Part shown: positions 1 to 9,027 of the stretch, piece by piece | Layout: every line of letters begins with the position of its first letter | Numbering within the stretch: position 1 is the first letter of the stretch | Assembly (NCBI GenBank): GCA_024235915.1 | Contig: JACKLO010000009.1 | Span: 62,001-126,000 of the forward strand | Reading direction: 5' to 3' | Length of the DNA stretch: 64,000 nucleotides | Origin: Burkholderiaceae bacterium | Lineage (GTDB): Bacteria; Pseudomonadota; Gammaproteobacteria; Burkholderiales; Burkholderiaceae_C | Translations under genes and position numbers: made by a program | The notes under the pieces: model-generated | The model's input: the letters and a program-made list of their open reading frames with translations, nothing else | What the model was told of the DNA's origin: nothing | Database searches by the model: none

Positions 1-1
1 T

Positions 2-283
2 CAGCGCTGCCTCACCGACCGCAATGGCGCCCACCGGCACAGCGGCCTGAGCAGCGTCGAAATCGGGCTGCTCGATGCGCTGACGGCCACGCCGGGCCGC
101 GCGGTGGACCGCCATGTGCTGCGGCACCAATGGGCGCGGGAAGGGCGATCATCGACGTTGCGCGCAGTGGACACCGCGGTGATGCGCCTGCGCCGCCGCG
201 TGGAACCGGACCCTGCACAGCCCCGCTGGATCCTCACCGTGCGCGGCCAGGGCTATTGCTACGTCCACGCCGACGGCGACTGA
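2..283 (+). CDS. Response regulator, C-terminal winged-helix part (partial)
   Basis: This is the last 93 codons of a gene whose start lies left of the window. The residues match the OmpR/PhoB-type DNA-binding domain. A segment reading SSVEIGLLDALTATPGRAV corresponds to helix 1 and the start of the trans-activation loop. DTAVMRLRRRVEP is the recognition-helix region, and the final WILTVRGQGYCYV is the C-terminal beta-hairpin wing that reads RGxGY in this family. It would bind promoter DNA when its missing receiver domain is phosphorylated. No partner kinase is visible in the window. A second regulator of the same class is at 52401-53120, but nothing links the two. Confidence 0.8.
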   Translation, partial: QRCLTDRNGAHRHSGLSSVEIGLLDALTATPGRAVDRHVLRHQWAREGRSSTLRAVDTAVMRLRRRVEPDPAQPRWILTVRGQGYCYVHADGD

Positions 284-323
284 CACTGGCTTTCGGGAGC
301 CAGGCCGCTACGATCCACGCGTC

Positions 324-695
324 ATGCTGCGAATCCCCCTCACCACCCTGCTGGCCGCAGCGCTGCTGCCGGCCTGTGCCGGCCCTGCCGCCGATCCCGC
401 CCGCGCCGCCGCCCCGGCGGCGGCCAGCGTGGCCATGGCGCTGCCGCTGGGCACACGCCAATGCGAACCCGGTGGGCCCACGGCCGAGTCCCTGGCCGGC
501 GTCCTGCGCGGTGCCGGCATCAGCGTCACCGCCGTGAGCTGCGGTCACGACGGCCGCATGCGCCCCGCCGTCTGTGGTGCCGGCGACGGCAGGCTCGCCG
601 TCGTCGACGTCCCGGCCGCGCAGCAGGCGCAGGCCGAGGCGCTGGGGTGGAAGCCGTTGTCGGCAATGCCTGACGCGCGCCGCCAGCCGTGCTGA
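324..695 (+). CDS. Small secreted or lipoprotein-like protein, unknown function
   Basis: The 123-residue product begins with a hydrophobic leader (MLRIPLTTLLAAALLPAC) ending at Cys18, which resembles a lipoprotein signal although Pro at -2 is unusual. A stretch rich in Ala and Pro follows, then a compact domain of about 75 residues with several cysteines. I do not recognise a family. The start is 40 bases after the regulator stop, so the two may be cotranscribed. Codon use (strong G/C at third positions) fits a real gene. The function is unknown. Confidence 0.6.
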   Translation: MLRIPLTTLLAAALLPACAGPAADPARAAAPAAASVAMALPLGTRQCEPGGPTAESLAGVLRGAGISVTAVSCGHDGRMRPAVCGAGDGRLAVVDVPAAQQAQAEALGWKPLSAMPDARRQPC

Positions 696-710
696 CGGCG
701 CGCGCAGGTT

Positions 711-1217
711 TCAGCGGATTCGACGCACGCGGGGCGTCTGGTTCACGCCGTCGATGCGGAGCAGGAAGCTGCCCAACAACGCGCGCTCGATGCGCACCGC
801 CGGGTTCGTCAGGTTGTAGGCGCCGCGGGTGCCGTCGACCACCTGCCAGACCTGGCCGTTCTCCAGCGTGAAGCGGGTGCCGCTCTCGAAGAAGCCCACC
901 TCGCCCACGATGCGGCTGGTCAGCACCTCCGGCGCACCTTCCGGCAGCCGGTTTTCAAACCCGAAATTGCCGCCCGGTGGTGGCGTCACGGCGCCAGCGG
1001 CTGACGGCGCGGCGGGTGCAGCAACCGGCCCGGGCGTGGCCACCGGTGCACCCCAGCCGGCGCGAGACCCGATGCCCGGCAACGCGATGGCGTCGTAGCA
1101 GGCCAGCCGGGCGGCGGCCTCGGGCACGATGCGGCAGCGCTGGATGGCGGCCGTGTCAGCCCGGGCCGGTAGCGCCAGCGATGCGGCCGCCAAGCCGCAA
1201 AGGACAGTGAACTTCAT
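711..1217 (-). CDS. Periplasmic protein of unknown function with RCR...ARLACYD motif
   Basis: The product is about 168 residues from the ATG at 1217; another ATG lies two codons upstream at 1223. The start gives a clean signal peptide (MKFTVLCGLAAASLALPARA). The mature N-terminus carries IQRCRIVPEAAARLACYDA, a pattern found in many small exported proteins of Proteobacteria, where the two cysteines probably form a disulfide. A Pro/Ala-rich linker leads to a beta-rich C-terminal half containing ENGQVWQVVDGT and ending in PRVRRIR. Proteins of this layout are common in Burkholderiales as hypotheticals; I know no biochemical role. It is divergent from the lipoprotein hydrolase at 1273, sharing a 55-base intergenic region. 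Confidence 0.75.
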   Translation of the reverse strand: MKFTVLCGLAAASLALPARADTAAIQRCRIVPEAAARLACYDAIALPGIGSRAGWGAPVATPGPVAAPAAPSAAGAVTPPPGGNFGFENRLPEGAPEVLTSRIVGEVGFFESGTRFTLENGQVWQVVDGTRGAYNLTNPAVRIERALLGSFLLRIDGVNQTPRVRRIR

Positions 1218-1272
1218 GGACATCACTGTATCCGACCCACGCCCAGGCGCCGGCCTGCCACCATCGGCCTCC

Positions 1273-2136
1273 ATGACGACCTCGATCCTTCGCCGTCACC
1301 TCCGCGTCTGGCTGGCCCTGGCCGCCAGCCTGCTGCTGCTGGCCGGCTGCGCCACGCTGGACGAACGCCAGCGCGAGTGGATCTTCCAACCCGGTGCCCG
1401 CACCTGGTGGGGCGGCACCGCGGCGGCCGAGGGCATGCAGGACCGCTGGATCGAATTCATGTCGGCCGAAACCGGCGACACCGTGCGCCTGCACGCCTTG
1501 TGGGCACCCCAGGGCCGCGCCGATGCGCCAGTGCTGCTGTACCTGCACGGCGCGCGCTACGACGTGCGTGGCAGCGCCCACCGCATGCGCCGCCTGCAGG
1601 CCCTAGGCTTCGCCGTGCTCGGCGTGGACTACCGGGGCTTCGGCCAGAGCAGCGCCGTGCTGCCGTCCGAGGCCATGGCCTACGAGGACGCCCAGGCCGC
1701 CTGGGACTGGCTGGCGCGCGAGTTTCCGGGCCGCTCGCGCTATGTCTTCGGCCACTCCCTGGGCGGCGCGATCGCGGTCGACCTGGCCAGCCGGCGCCGC
1801 GACGTGCACGGCCTGATCGTCGAAGGCAGCTTCACCTCCATCCCCGACGTGGTGCGCCACTTCAAGTGGGGCTGGCTGCCGGTGGGCCCGCTGATCACGC
1901 AGCGCTTCGAGGCCGTGGAGCGCATCGCCCACGTGCAGGCGCCCGTGCTGGTGGTGCACGGCAGCGACGACCGGCTGATCCCGCCGGCGCTGGGCCAGGC
2001 GCTGTACGAGCGTGCGCCGCAGCCCAAGCGCTTCGTGCTGGTCGAAGGGGGTTCGCACCACAGCACGAACTCGGTGGGCCAGGCGCAATACCGGCAGGCA
2101 CTGGCCGACCTGTTCGGGCTGCGCGGCGCGGAGTGA
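1273..2136 (+). CDS. Alpha/beta hydrolase lipoprotein
   Basis: This 287-residue hydrolase starts with a lipoprotein signal whose lipobox LAGC places the lipidated Cys at 26, so it should sit at the membrane facing the periplasm. The fold is shown by LYLHGARYDVRG (oxyanion-hole HG motif) and the nucleophile elbow GHSLGG with Ser162. The acidic residue lies in GSDDRL (Asp232 or Asp233) and the catalytic His in GGSHH (His262). The arrangement matches BEM46/YqkD-like serine hydrolases of unknown substrate. Upstream in-frame starts exist, but only the ATG at 1273 yields a signal peptide. The next gene starts 50 bases downstream. Confidence 0.85.
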   Translation: MTTSILRRHLRVWLALAASLLLLAGCATLDERQREWIFQPGARTWWGGTAAAEGMQDRWIEFMSAETGDTVRLHALWAPQGRADAPVLLYLHGARYDVRGSAHRMRRLQALGFAVLGVDYRGFGQSSAVLPSEAMAYEDAQAAWDWLAREFPGRSRYVFGHSLGGAIAVDLASRRRDVHGLIVEGSFTSIPDVVRHFKWGWLPVGPLITQRFEAVERIAHVQAPVLVVHGSDDRLIPPALGQALYERAPQPKRFVLVEGGSHHSTNSVGQAQYRQALADLFGLRGAE

Positions 2137-2186
2137 GCCCGGGCATTCCGGGGAAAGCCGCACGTGGGCATGGTCCAATCCTGCCC

Positions 2187-2960
2187 ATGCCGATGCCCGA
2201 TGCCTCCACGCCGCCACCTGAAGGCGTGCGTGTCGCCAAGCTGATGACCGAACGCGGCCTCGCGTCCCGCCGCGAGGCCGACGCCTGGATCGAGGCTGGC
2301 TGGGTGCGTGTGAATGGCGAAGTCGCCGTGCTGGGCCAGCGTGCGGCGCCCGACGCGCGCATCGAGGTCGACCCGCGGGCGCGCCAGGAACAGGCGGAGC
2401 GCGTCACCGTGCTGCTGCACAAGCCCATGGGCTTCGTCAGCGGGCAGGCCGAGGACGGCTATGCGCCGGCGGTGTCGCTGGTGCAGGCCACGTCGCGCTG
2501 GGCCGGTGACAAGGCGCCACGCCGCTTCCACCCTGGCCAACTGCGCGGGCTGGCGCCCGCCGGGCGGCTGGACATCGATTCCACCGGCCTGCTGGTGCTG
2601 ACTCAGGACGGTCGCATCGCCAAACAGCTCATCGGCGACGACAGCAAGGTCGAGAAGGAATACCTGGTGCGCGTGCAGCACCTGCGGCCCGGGCGCCTGC
2701 CGGACGAGGAACTGCAGCGCCTGCGCCATGGCCTGTCGCTCGACGGCCGCGCGCTTCGGCCGGCCAAGGTCAGCTGGGCCAACGACGACCAGCTGCGCTT
2801 TGTGCTGCGCGAAGGCCGCAAGCGGCAGATCCGCCGCATGTGCGAACTCGTGGGCCTCAAGGTGGTGGGGCTCAAGCGTGTGCGCATCGGCAGCGTCGTG
2901 CTCGGCCAGCTGCCGCCAGGCCAGTGGCGCTACCTCGGCCCGCACGAGCGTTTCGCGTGA
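2187..2960 (+). CDS. rRNA pseudouridine synthase, RsuA/RluB/RluF family
   Basis: The 257-residue protein isomerises a uridine in ribosomal RNA to pseudouridine. An S4 RNA-binding domain covers about residues 14-60 (VAKLMTERGLASRREADAWI). The catalytic domain follows with LHKPMGFVSG, the active-site motif GRLDIDSTGLLVLT (Asp129) and the family signature GRKRQIRRMCELVGLKV near the C-terminus. Overall similarity looks closest to RluF, which modifies 23S rRNA U2604, but RluB or RluE specificity cannot be excluded by eye. Its stop codon overlaps the GTG start of the MFS transporter, suggesting translational coupling of two functionally unrelated genes. Confidence 0.88.
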   Translation: MPMPDASTPPPEGVRVAKLMTERGLASRREADAWIEAGWVRVNGEVAVLGQRAAPDARIEVDPRARQEQAERVTVLLHKPMGFVSGQAEDGYAPAVSLVQATSRWAGDKAPRRFHPGQLRGLAPAGRLDIDSTGLLVLTQDGRIAKQLIGDDSKVEKEYLVRVQHLRPGRLPDEELQRLRHGLSLDGRALRPAKVSWANDDQLRFVLREGRKRQIRRMCELVGLKVVGLKRVRIGSVVLGQLPPGQWRYLGPHERFA

Positions 2961-4192
2961 CGGCCCCGGACTCGGCCGGCGCCACGACAGCCACAGCCGC
3001 CGGCGGCCGGCCGGCACTGGGCCATGGGGGTGCCGCGGCCGTGCTCGCGCTGCTGATGGGTCTGCAGCCGGCCACCACCGACATCTACCTGCCGGCCCTG
3101 CCGCTGCTGACGCAGGACCTCGCGGCGCCCATGCACCTGGCGCAGCTGACGATGGCCGGGCTGATCCTGGCCTTCGGCTTCGGCCAACTGCTGTGGGGCC
3201 CGGTGGCCGACCGCTTCGGTCGCCGGCCGGTGCTGGTGGGCACACTGGCGGCCTACGCGCTGGCGGCGCTGGGCAGCGTGCTGGCCGGCAGCATCGAGCA
3301 GCTGGTGGCCTGGCGCGCGCTGCAGGGCTTCACGATGGCCGGCGCCGTGGTGTGTTCACGGGCCATGGTGCGCGACCTCTACGCCCCCATCGAAGGCGCG
3401 CAGGTGATGGCGCTGGCGCTCAGCGGCCTGGGCATCGTGGCGCTGCTGGGCCCGGCCCTGGGCGGCCTGGTCGCCGCCGCAAGCGGCTGGCGCGCCGCGC
3501 TGAGCGTCGTGGCCGCCTACGGTGCGGCCGCTTTCGCCGTGGTGGCCTGGCGGGTGCCGGAAACGCTGGCGCAGAAGAACCCGCGCGCCACGGCGCCGGG
3601 GCCGATGCTGGCCAACTGGGCAGAGGTCGCCCGCGACCCCACGTTCCGCGCCTGGATGCTGCTGGTCACCTGCACCTATGGCGGCATCTTCACCTACCTG
3701 GCGGGATCGTCCTTCGTCTTCATCGACGTGCTGGGCCTGAGCCCGGCGCAGTACGGCCTGGCCATGGCCTCGGTGAGCGCCTGCTACATGACCGGCACCT
3801 TCGCCTGCCGGCCGTGGATCCGCCGCTTCGGCCTCGGCGGCACGGTGGTGCGCGCCGCCGGCTTCACGGCACTCGCCGGCCTCAGCGTCGTGGTGCTGGC
3901 GATGGCCGGCGTGAAGTCGGTCTGGGCGCTGCTGGTGCCGCAGTGGATCTACTGCTTCGGCCACGGCTTCCACATGCCCTGCGGCCAGGCCGGTACGGTG
4001 GCACCGTTCCCGCACAAGGCCGGCGCAGCGTCGGCGCTGGCCGGCTTCGTGATGGCCCTCGTGGCCTTTGGCATCGGCCGCTGGCTGGGTGGTGCGCTGG
4101 ACGGCACGGCGCTGCCCTTCGCGTTTGGCCTGGGCTTCTGGTCCGCCGCCACCTGCACCGTGGCCTGGACGCTCGTGCGCCGGCACGGTTGA
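2957..4192 (+). CDS. MFS multidrug transporter, Bcr/CflA family
   Basis: This is an inner-membrane drug:proton antiporter of about 411 residues with a typical 12-helix hydrophobic pattern. The first helix contains LMGLQPATTDIYLPALP, characteristic of Bcr/CflA proteins. Motif A reads GPVADRFGRRPVLVG in the loop after helix 2, and helix 4 begins with a WRALQGF segment typical of the family. The GTG start at 2957 overlaps the preceding stop (GTGA), which fits coupled translation. An in-frame upstream ATG would run inside the pseudouridine synthase and is less likely. miaA begins 7 bases after the stop, so the three genes may form one transcript. The substrate is unknown; bicyclomycin or sulfonamide-like compounds are typical for the family. 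Confidence 0.87.
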   Translation: MTAPDSAGATTATAAGGRPALGHGGAAAVLALLMGLQPATTDIYLPALPLLTQDLAAPMHLAQLTMAGLILAFGFGQLLWGPVADRFGRRPVLVGTLAAYALAALGSVLAGSIEQLVAWRALQGFTMAGAVVCSRAMVRDLYAPIEGAQVMALALSGLGIVALLGPALGGLVAAASGWRAALSVVAAYGAAAFAVVAWRVPETLAQKNPRATAPGPMLANWAEVARDPTFRAWMLLVTCTYGGIFTYLAGSSFVFIDVLGLSPAQYGLAMASVSACYMTGTFACRPWIRRFGLGGTVVRAAGFTALAGLSVVVLAMAGVKSVWALLVPQWIYCFGHGFHMPCGQAGTVAPFPHKAGAASALAGFVMALVAFGIGRWLGGALDGTALPFAFGLGFWSAATCTVAWTLVRRHG

Positions 4193-4199
4193 ACGGCGC

Positions 4200-5129
4200 A
4201 TGAAGGGCATCGTGCTCGCCGGGCCCACGGCCAGCGGCAAGACCGCGGTGGCCCTGGCGCTGGCCGCGCAGCTGCCGCTGGAGGTCATCAGCGTCGATTC
4301 GGCCCTGGTCTACCGCGGCATGGACATCGGCACCGCCAAGCCCACGCCGGCCGAGCGCGCCGCCGTGCCGCACCACCTGATCGACATCCGCGACCCGCTG
4401 GAGCCGTATTCCGCCGCGCAGTTCGCCACCGATGCGGCCCGCCTGGCCGGCGAGATCCGCGCCCGCGGCCGCCTGCCGCTGCTGGTGGGCGGCACCATGC
4501 TCTACGTGAAGGCGCTGCGCGACGGCATCGACGCCATGCCCTCGGCCGACCCGGCCGTGCGCGCCGAACTCGATGCCCGCGCCGCGGTAGAAGGTTGGCC
4601 CACACTGCACGCCGAACTGGCGCGCGTGGACCCCGCCACCGCGGCTCGCCTGGCCCCGCACGACAGCCAGCGCATCCAGCGCGCGCTGGAGGTCTGGCAG
4701 GTCTCGGGCCGGCCGCTGTCGGACTGGCACCTGCGGTCACAGGTCAACGCGGTGGCCGCACACGCCGACTGGCCGCTGGTGTCGCTGGAGCCTGAATCCC
4801 GCGCCTGGCTGCACGCGCGCATCGCCGAACGCTTCGACGGCATGCTGGCGGCCGGGTTCATCGACGAGGTGCGCGCGCTGCGTGCCCGGGGTGATCTGCA
4901 CCCGGCGCTTCCGTCGATGCGCTGTGTGGGCTACCGCCAGGCCTGGGCGGCGCTGGACGACGGTGACCTGGCGCTGCTTCGAGAGACCGGCATCGCCGCC
5001 ACCCGGCAACTGGCCAAGCGACAACTCACCTGGCTACGCTCGATGCCCGATCGGCGCGTGGTGGCCTGCGACGCCGCCGATGCGTTGCCGCAGGCGCTGA
5101 TACTGCTGCGGGGCCTTTCCAGGGTGTGA
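4200..5129 (+). CDS. miaA: tRNA dimethylallyltransferase MiaA
   Basis: MiaA transfers a dimethylallyl group to N6 of A37 in tRNAs that read codons beginning with U. The 309-residue product has the P-loop GPTASGKT at residues 8-15, the substrate-recognition VDSALVYRGMDIGTAKP segment and LVGGTMLYVKAL, all diagnostic. The tRNA-binding insertion and the C-terminal AATRQLAKRQLTWLRS motif are intact, and the length is normal. It is packed directly after the MFS gene. hfq, hflX and mutL, frequent neighbours of miaA in other Proteobacteria, are not next to it here. Confidence 0.96.
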   Translation: MKGIVLAGPTASGKTAVALALAAQLPLEVISVDSALVYRGMDIGTAKPTPAERAAVPHHLIDIRDPLEPYSAAQFATDAARLAGEIRARGRLPLLVGGTMLYVKALRDGIDAMPSADPAVRAELDARAAVEGWPTLHAELARVDPATAARLAPHDSQRIQRALEVWQVSGRPLSDWHLRSQVNAVAAHADWPLVSLEPESRAWLHARIAERFDGMLAAGFIDEVRALRARGDLHPALPSMRCVGYRQAWAALDDGDLALLRETGIAATRQLAKRQLTWLRSMPDRRVVACDAADALPQALILLRGLSRV

Positions 5130-5218
5130 ATTGCGCACTCCCCGGGCGACGGGGGGTGGCCGGCGGTTCGTGAAGCCCGTCACCACGGCGCCGCCGGCGG
5201 TCCGGCAGCATGGCGCCC

Positions 5219-5794
5219 ATGAAACAACTCGTCACATTCTGGGGGCTGGCGCTGCTGGCCCTGGGGTCTCAGGCAGCACCGGTGGCCGTCACCCTGCCCA
5301 CCAGCTTCACGCTGACGCCCTACAGCGGCGCGGCGGCCGTGAACGCTGGCCAGTTGGACAGCGATCGAACGCTCTTCACCGTGCGCGAGCAGGCCCACGA
5401 TGGCCTGCAATCCTGGTACCTGGTCTATGACCCGCTGAATCCGGGCCGGGTGCGGGCCACGCTGGATTTCGGTGCCCCCATCGTCGCCGTCTACGCCACC
5501 ACCGCCGAGCTCGCCGCGTCGCAGGTGGACTGGTCCGTGGACATCGACGGCGACGGTGTCTTCAACGACTACGCCTTCCGCAACCTGATGGGTCTGGAGT
5601 CGGTGGACATCACCACCTGGACGGTCGGCGGCTCGCTGCTGACCATCGACTGGCGCGCCGACGATCCGGGGGACCACCTGCGCGTGCTGGTGCGCCTGCC
5701 GCAGGAAAACAACGTGCCCGAACCGGCCAGCGCCGCCCTGGTGCTGCTGGGCCTGGGCCTGGGCGCTGCCGCCGCCCGCCGCCGCCGGCGCTGA
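5219..5794 (+). CDS. PEP-CTERM sorted exported protein
   Basis: The product is about 191 residues with an N-terminal signal peptide (MKQLVTFWGLALLALGSQA) and a C-terminal sorting signal. That signal is the motif VPEPAS, a hydrophobic helix (ALVLLGLGLGAAA) and an arginine cluster. This is the PEP-CTERM/exosortase signature: the tail would be cleaved and the protein passed to the exopolysaccharide-rich surface. The middle is beta-rich and contains an acidic VDIDGDGVFNDY loop that could bind calcium. I do not recognise the passenger domain. An ATG three codons upstream (5210) is an alternative start. No exosortase gene is present in the window. Confidence 0.82.
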   Translation: MKQLVTFWGLALLALGSQAAPVAVTLPTSFTLTPYSGAAAVNAGQLDSDRTLFTVREQAHDGLQSWYLVYDPLNPGRVRATLDFGAPIVAVYATTAELAASQVDWSVDIDGDGVFNDYAFRNLMGLESVDITTWTVGGSLLTIDWRADDPGDHLRVLVRLPQENNVPEPASAALVLLGLGLGAAAARRRRR

Positions 5795-5842
5795 AGCCCC
5801 GCGGCGGGGTCAGCCGCCGGTGCTGCGGCATCATCGCAGCGC

Positions 5843-6493
5843 ATGCTGCGCATCGAGCACCTCGCCAAGTCGTTCGGCGACACCCCGGTCTTCCGTGACC
5901 TGAACCTGGACCTGGCACGCGGCGAATTCGTCGCGCTGCTGGGCGAATCGGGCGTGGGCAAGTCCACGCTTCTGAACTGCATCGCCGGGCTGGAAGACGC
6001 CGACGCCGGCCGCGTGTGCATTGACGGTCAGGACCTGGCCACGCTGAACGCAGACGACCGCGCGCGCCTGCGCCGCCGCGCCCTGGGGTTCGTGTTCCAG
6101 GCCTTCCACGTGCTGCCGCACCTGAACGTGGCCGACAACGTGGGCCTGCCGCTGCGCCTGCTGGGCCGGCCGGACGACGCGCACGTGGCGGCGCTGTTGA
6201 CGGCGGTGGGCCTGGCCGGGCTGGGCGCCCGCATGCCGGCACAGCTGTCAGGCGGCCAGCTGCAGCGTGTGGCCATTGCCCGCGCCGTGGTGCACCGGCC
6301 CGCCCTGATCCTGGCCGACGAACCCACGGGCAACCTCGACCCGGCCACCGCCGGCCGCGTGCTCGACCTGCTGCAGGCCCAGGTGCGCGAGCACGGCTGT
6401 GCCTGCCTGCTGGTGACGCACGCCGCGTCGGCCGCGGCGCGGGCCGACCGCGTGCTGCAGGTCACCGCGCAGGGCCTGCGCGCAGTTGCATGA
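5843..6493 (+). CDS. ABC transporter ATP-binding protein, LolD/MacB-like
   Basis: This 216-residue ATPase belongs to the LolD/MacB/FtsE group that powers extraction or mechanotransmission rather than classical uptake. It has Walker A GESGVGKST (residues 34-42), the ABC signature LSGGQLQRVAIARA near 135, and Walker B LILADEPTGNLD near 155-165. Its last codons overlap the start of the FtsX-type permease (ATGA), so both should be made together. The third gene of the unit encodes an AttH/CrtC-like lipocalin-fold protein. Together this resembles the att-type ABC export loci of Proteobacteria. The substrate is unknown; a lipid or lipoprotein is plausible. Confidence 0.9.
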   Translation: MLRIEHLAKSFGDTPVFRDLNLDLARGEFVALLGESGVGKSTLLNCIAGLEDADAGRVCIDGQDLATLNADDRARLRRRALGFVFQAFHVLPHLNVADNVGLPLRLLGRPDDAHVAALLTAVGLAGLGARMPAQLSGGQLQRVAIARAVVHRPALILADEPTGNLDPATAGRVLDLLQAQVREHGCACLLVTHAASAAARADRVLQVTAQGLRAVA

Positions 6494-9027
6494 CCCCCGC
6501 CACACCTGGCCCCCGACTCGCGGATTTCGCCATGCTCGTCTGGCGGGAATGGCGGCACCACCCCTGGCGTCATGCGGCGGCACTGCTGGCGGTGGCACTG
6601 GGCGTGGCGCTGGCGGCGTCGGTGCACCTGATCAATGCGTCGGCACTGGCGGAGTTCTCGTCGGCCCTGCGTGCCACGAACGGCGAGCCGGATCTCAGCG
6701 TGCGTGACGCTGGCGGTGGCGGCCTGCCCGATGACGCCTACGCTCAGCTGGCCATGGCGCCCGGTGTGCAGCAGGCCGCCGCCGTGATCACCTTCGACAC
6801 CTATGTCCGCCAGGTCGACGGCACGCGGCTGCCGCTGCAGGTGCTGGGCGTCGATGCCCTGACGATTGCCGCCCTGGCGCCGGACCTGATGCCCCGCCCC
6901 GCCGAGGGTGAAGACCGGCTGGTCTTTCTGGATCCGTCGCGCGTCTTCCTCAACGCCGCGGCGCGCAGCCGCCTGGGGGTGCGTGACGGCGACACGCTGG
7001 TGCTGCAATCCGGCCCCCGTTGGGAAACGCTGCGCGTGGCCGGCTGGGTCAGCGCCGGCGGGGGACCCCTGGCGGTGATGGACCTGTCGGCAGCGCAGGA
7101 CCGCTTTGGCTTCGCCGGCCGGCTCAGCCGCGTGGACCTGCGGCTGGCACCGGGCGCCTCGGCGCCGCCGCTGCCGCCCGGCTGGCGTGCCGAGAAGCCC
7201 GACGACGCCGCGCAGCGGGTCTCGCAACTGTCGCGGGCCTACCGCGTCAACCTCACCGTGCTGGCCCTGGTGGCCTTGTTCGTCGGTGGCTTCCTGGTCT
7301 ATTCCGTGGTGGCACTGTCGGTGGCCCAGCGCCTGCCAGGTTTTGCCCTGCTGGGCGTGCTCGGCATGACGGCCGGTGAACGCCGCCGCGTGGTGCTGCT
7401 GGAATGCGCCGGCCTGGGGCTGGCCGGCAGTGCCTTGGGGCTGGCCGGGGGCGTGGCCCTGGCCGCGGCGGCGCTGCGCTGGCTGGCCGGCGACCTGGGT
7501 GGTGGCTACTTTCCGGGCGTGACGCCGGCGCTGCGCATCGACGCGCTGGCACTGCTGGCCTTCGGCGCTCTGGGCACCGCGGCCGCGGTGATCGGCGGCT
7601 GGGCGCCGGCTCGCGCGGCGCAGCGGCTGCAGCCGGCGCGGGCGCTCAAGGGCCTGTCCAGCCTGGAAGCGCCCGCCGCTTCGCCGTGGCCTGCCGCGTG
7701 GCTGCTGTCAGCAGGCATGGCCTTGGCATTCATGCCGCCGCTGGCCGGCCTGCCGCTGGCCGCCTACGCCTCCGTGGCCTGCCTGCTGTTCGGCGGCGTG
7801 GCGGCGGTGCCGTGGATGGTGCGCCAGGTGCTGGCGCACTGGCCATTGCCGGCATCGACCCTGCCCCGGCTGGCGCTGCAGCGCGCCCTGTTCCAGCGGC
7901 ACACCGCCACCGCAGCCGTGGCCGGTGTGGTGGCGTCGCTGGCGCTGTGCGTGGCGCTGACGGTGATGGTGGGCAGCTTCCGCGCCGGGGTCGGCCAGTG
8001 GCTGGACACCCTGCTGCCCGCCGACCTGTATGCCCGCACGGCCACCCGCGGCGCGGCCGCCGACCAGGCCTGGCTGCCGGAGTCCTTCGTCGCCGATGCC
8101 GCGCGCCTGCCCGGCGTGGCGCGTGTGCAGGGCAGCCGCCTGCGGGCGATGGTGCTGGCGCCCGAGCGCCCTGCCGTGATGCTGATCGCGAGGGAGATCG
8201 GCAACCCGGCCGAGACGCTGCCGCTGGTGGAATCGCTGGCGCCGTCTCGAGACGGCGACGGACGACCCGGCTGCTGGGTCAGTGAAGCCATGGTGGCGCT
8301 GTACGGTGCCGCAGTGGGGGCACCGATCGACCTGCCGATCGGAACGGCCAGCCCCAGCGGTGGCACCCCCGTGCCCTGCACCGTGCGCGGCGTCTGGCGC
8401 GACTACGCCCGCCAGTTCGGCAGCGTGGTGGTCGACCTCGCCGACTACCGGCGCCTCACCGGCGACACCCGCATCAACGACCTCGCGCTCTGGCTGGCCC
8501 CAGGCACGGCGCTGGCGGACGTGCAGGATGCGCTGCGCGCACGGGCGCCCGACCCGGCGATGCTGGAGTTTGCCGCCAGCGGCGAGATCCGCGCGCTGTC
8601 GCTGCGCATCTTCGACCGCAGCTTCGCCGTCACCCGCTACCTGCAGGCGGTGGCCATCGCCGTCGGCCTGGTGGGCGTGGCGGCCAGCCTGTCGGCCCAG
8701 GTGGTGGCGCGGCGCAAGGAGTTCGGGCTGCTGGCGCACCTGGGCTTCACGCGGCCGCAGGTGGTGGCCCTGGTGGCCGGCGAAGCTGCCGCCTGGCTGC
8801 TGGCCGGCGCCGCCATCGGCGTCGCGTTGGGCGTGGCCGTGAGCGCGGTCCTGGTGCACGTGGTCAACCCGCAGAGCTTCCACTGGACGATGGACCTCAT
8901 CCTGCCCTGGCCGCAGATCCTGGCCCTGGCCGGCGCGGTGCTGGCTGCGGGCACGGCCACCGCCGCCGTCAGCGCCCGTCAGGCGGCAGGCCGGCCGGCC
9001 ACGCGGTCCGTGAAGGAGGACTGGTGA
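6490..9027 (+). CDS. ABC transporter permease with two FtsX domains
   Basis: The 845-residue inner-membrane protein starts with one transmembrane segment (residues about 28-50) and a large periplasmic domain. A three-helix FtsX block lies near residues 255-390. A second helix segment, second periplasmic domain and second FtsX block near 715-835 complete the duplicated layout. This matches the large MacB-family permeases that pair with one LolD-like ATPase. The C-terminus ends in SVKEDW, and an AGGAGGA ribosome binding site for the next gene is embedded in this region. Overlaps with both neighbours indicate a tight operon. Confidence 0.88.
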   Translation: MTPATPGPRLADFAMLVWREWRHHPWRHAAALLAVALGVALAASVHLINASALAEFSSALRATNGEPDLSVRDAGGGGLPDDAYAQLAMAPGVQQAAAVITFDTYVRQVDGTRLPLQVLGVDALTIAALAPDLMPRPAEGEDRLVFLDPSRVFLNAAARSRLGVRDGDTLVLQSGPRWETLRVAGWVSAGGGPLAVMDLSAAQDRFGFAGRLSRVDLRLAPGASAPPLPPGWRAEKPDDAAQRVSQLSRAYRVNLTVLALVALFVGGFLVYSVVALSVAQRLPGFALLGVLGMTAGERRRVVLLECAGLGLAGSALGLAGGVALAAAALRWLAGDLGGGYFPGVTPALRIDALALLAFGALGTAAAVIGGWAPARAAQRLQPARALKGLSSLEAPAASPWPAAWLLSAGMALAFMPPLAGLPLAAYASVACLLFGGVAAVPWMVRQVLAHWPLPASTLPRLALQRALFQRHTATAAVAGVVASLALCVALTVMVGSFRAGVGQWLDTLLPADLYARTATRGAAADQAWLPESFVADAARLPGVARVQGSRLRAMVLAPERPAVMLIAREIGNPAETLPLVESLAPSRDGDGRPGCWVSEAMVALYGAAVGAPIDLPIGTASPSGGTPVPCTVRGVWRDYARQFGSVVVDLADYRRLTGDTRINDLALWLAPGTALADVQDALRARAPDPAMLEFAASGEIRALSLRIFDRSFAVTRYLQAVAIAVGLVGVAASLSAQVVARRKEFGLLAHLGFTRPQVVALVAGEAAAWLLAGAAIGVALGVAVSAVLVHVVNPQSFHWTMDLILPWPQILALAGAVLAAGTATAAVSARQAAGRPATRSVKEDW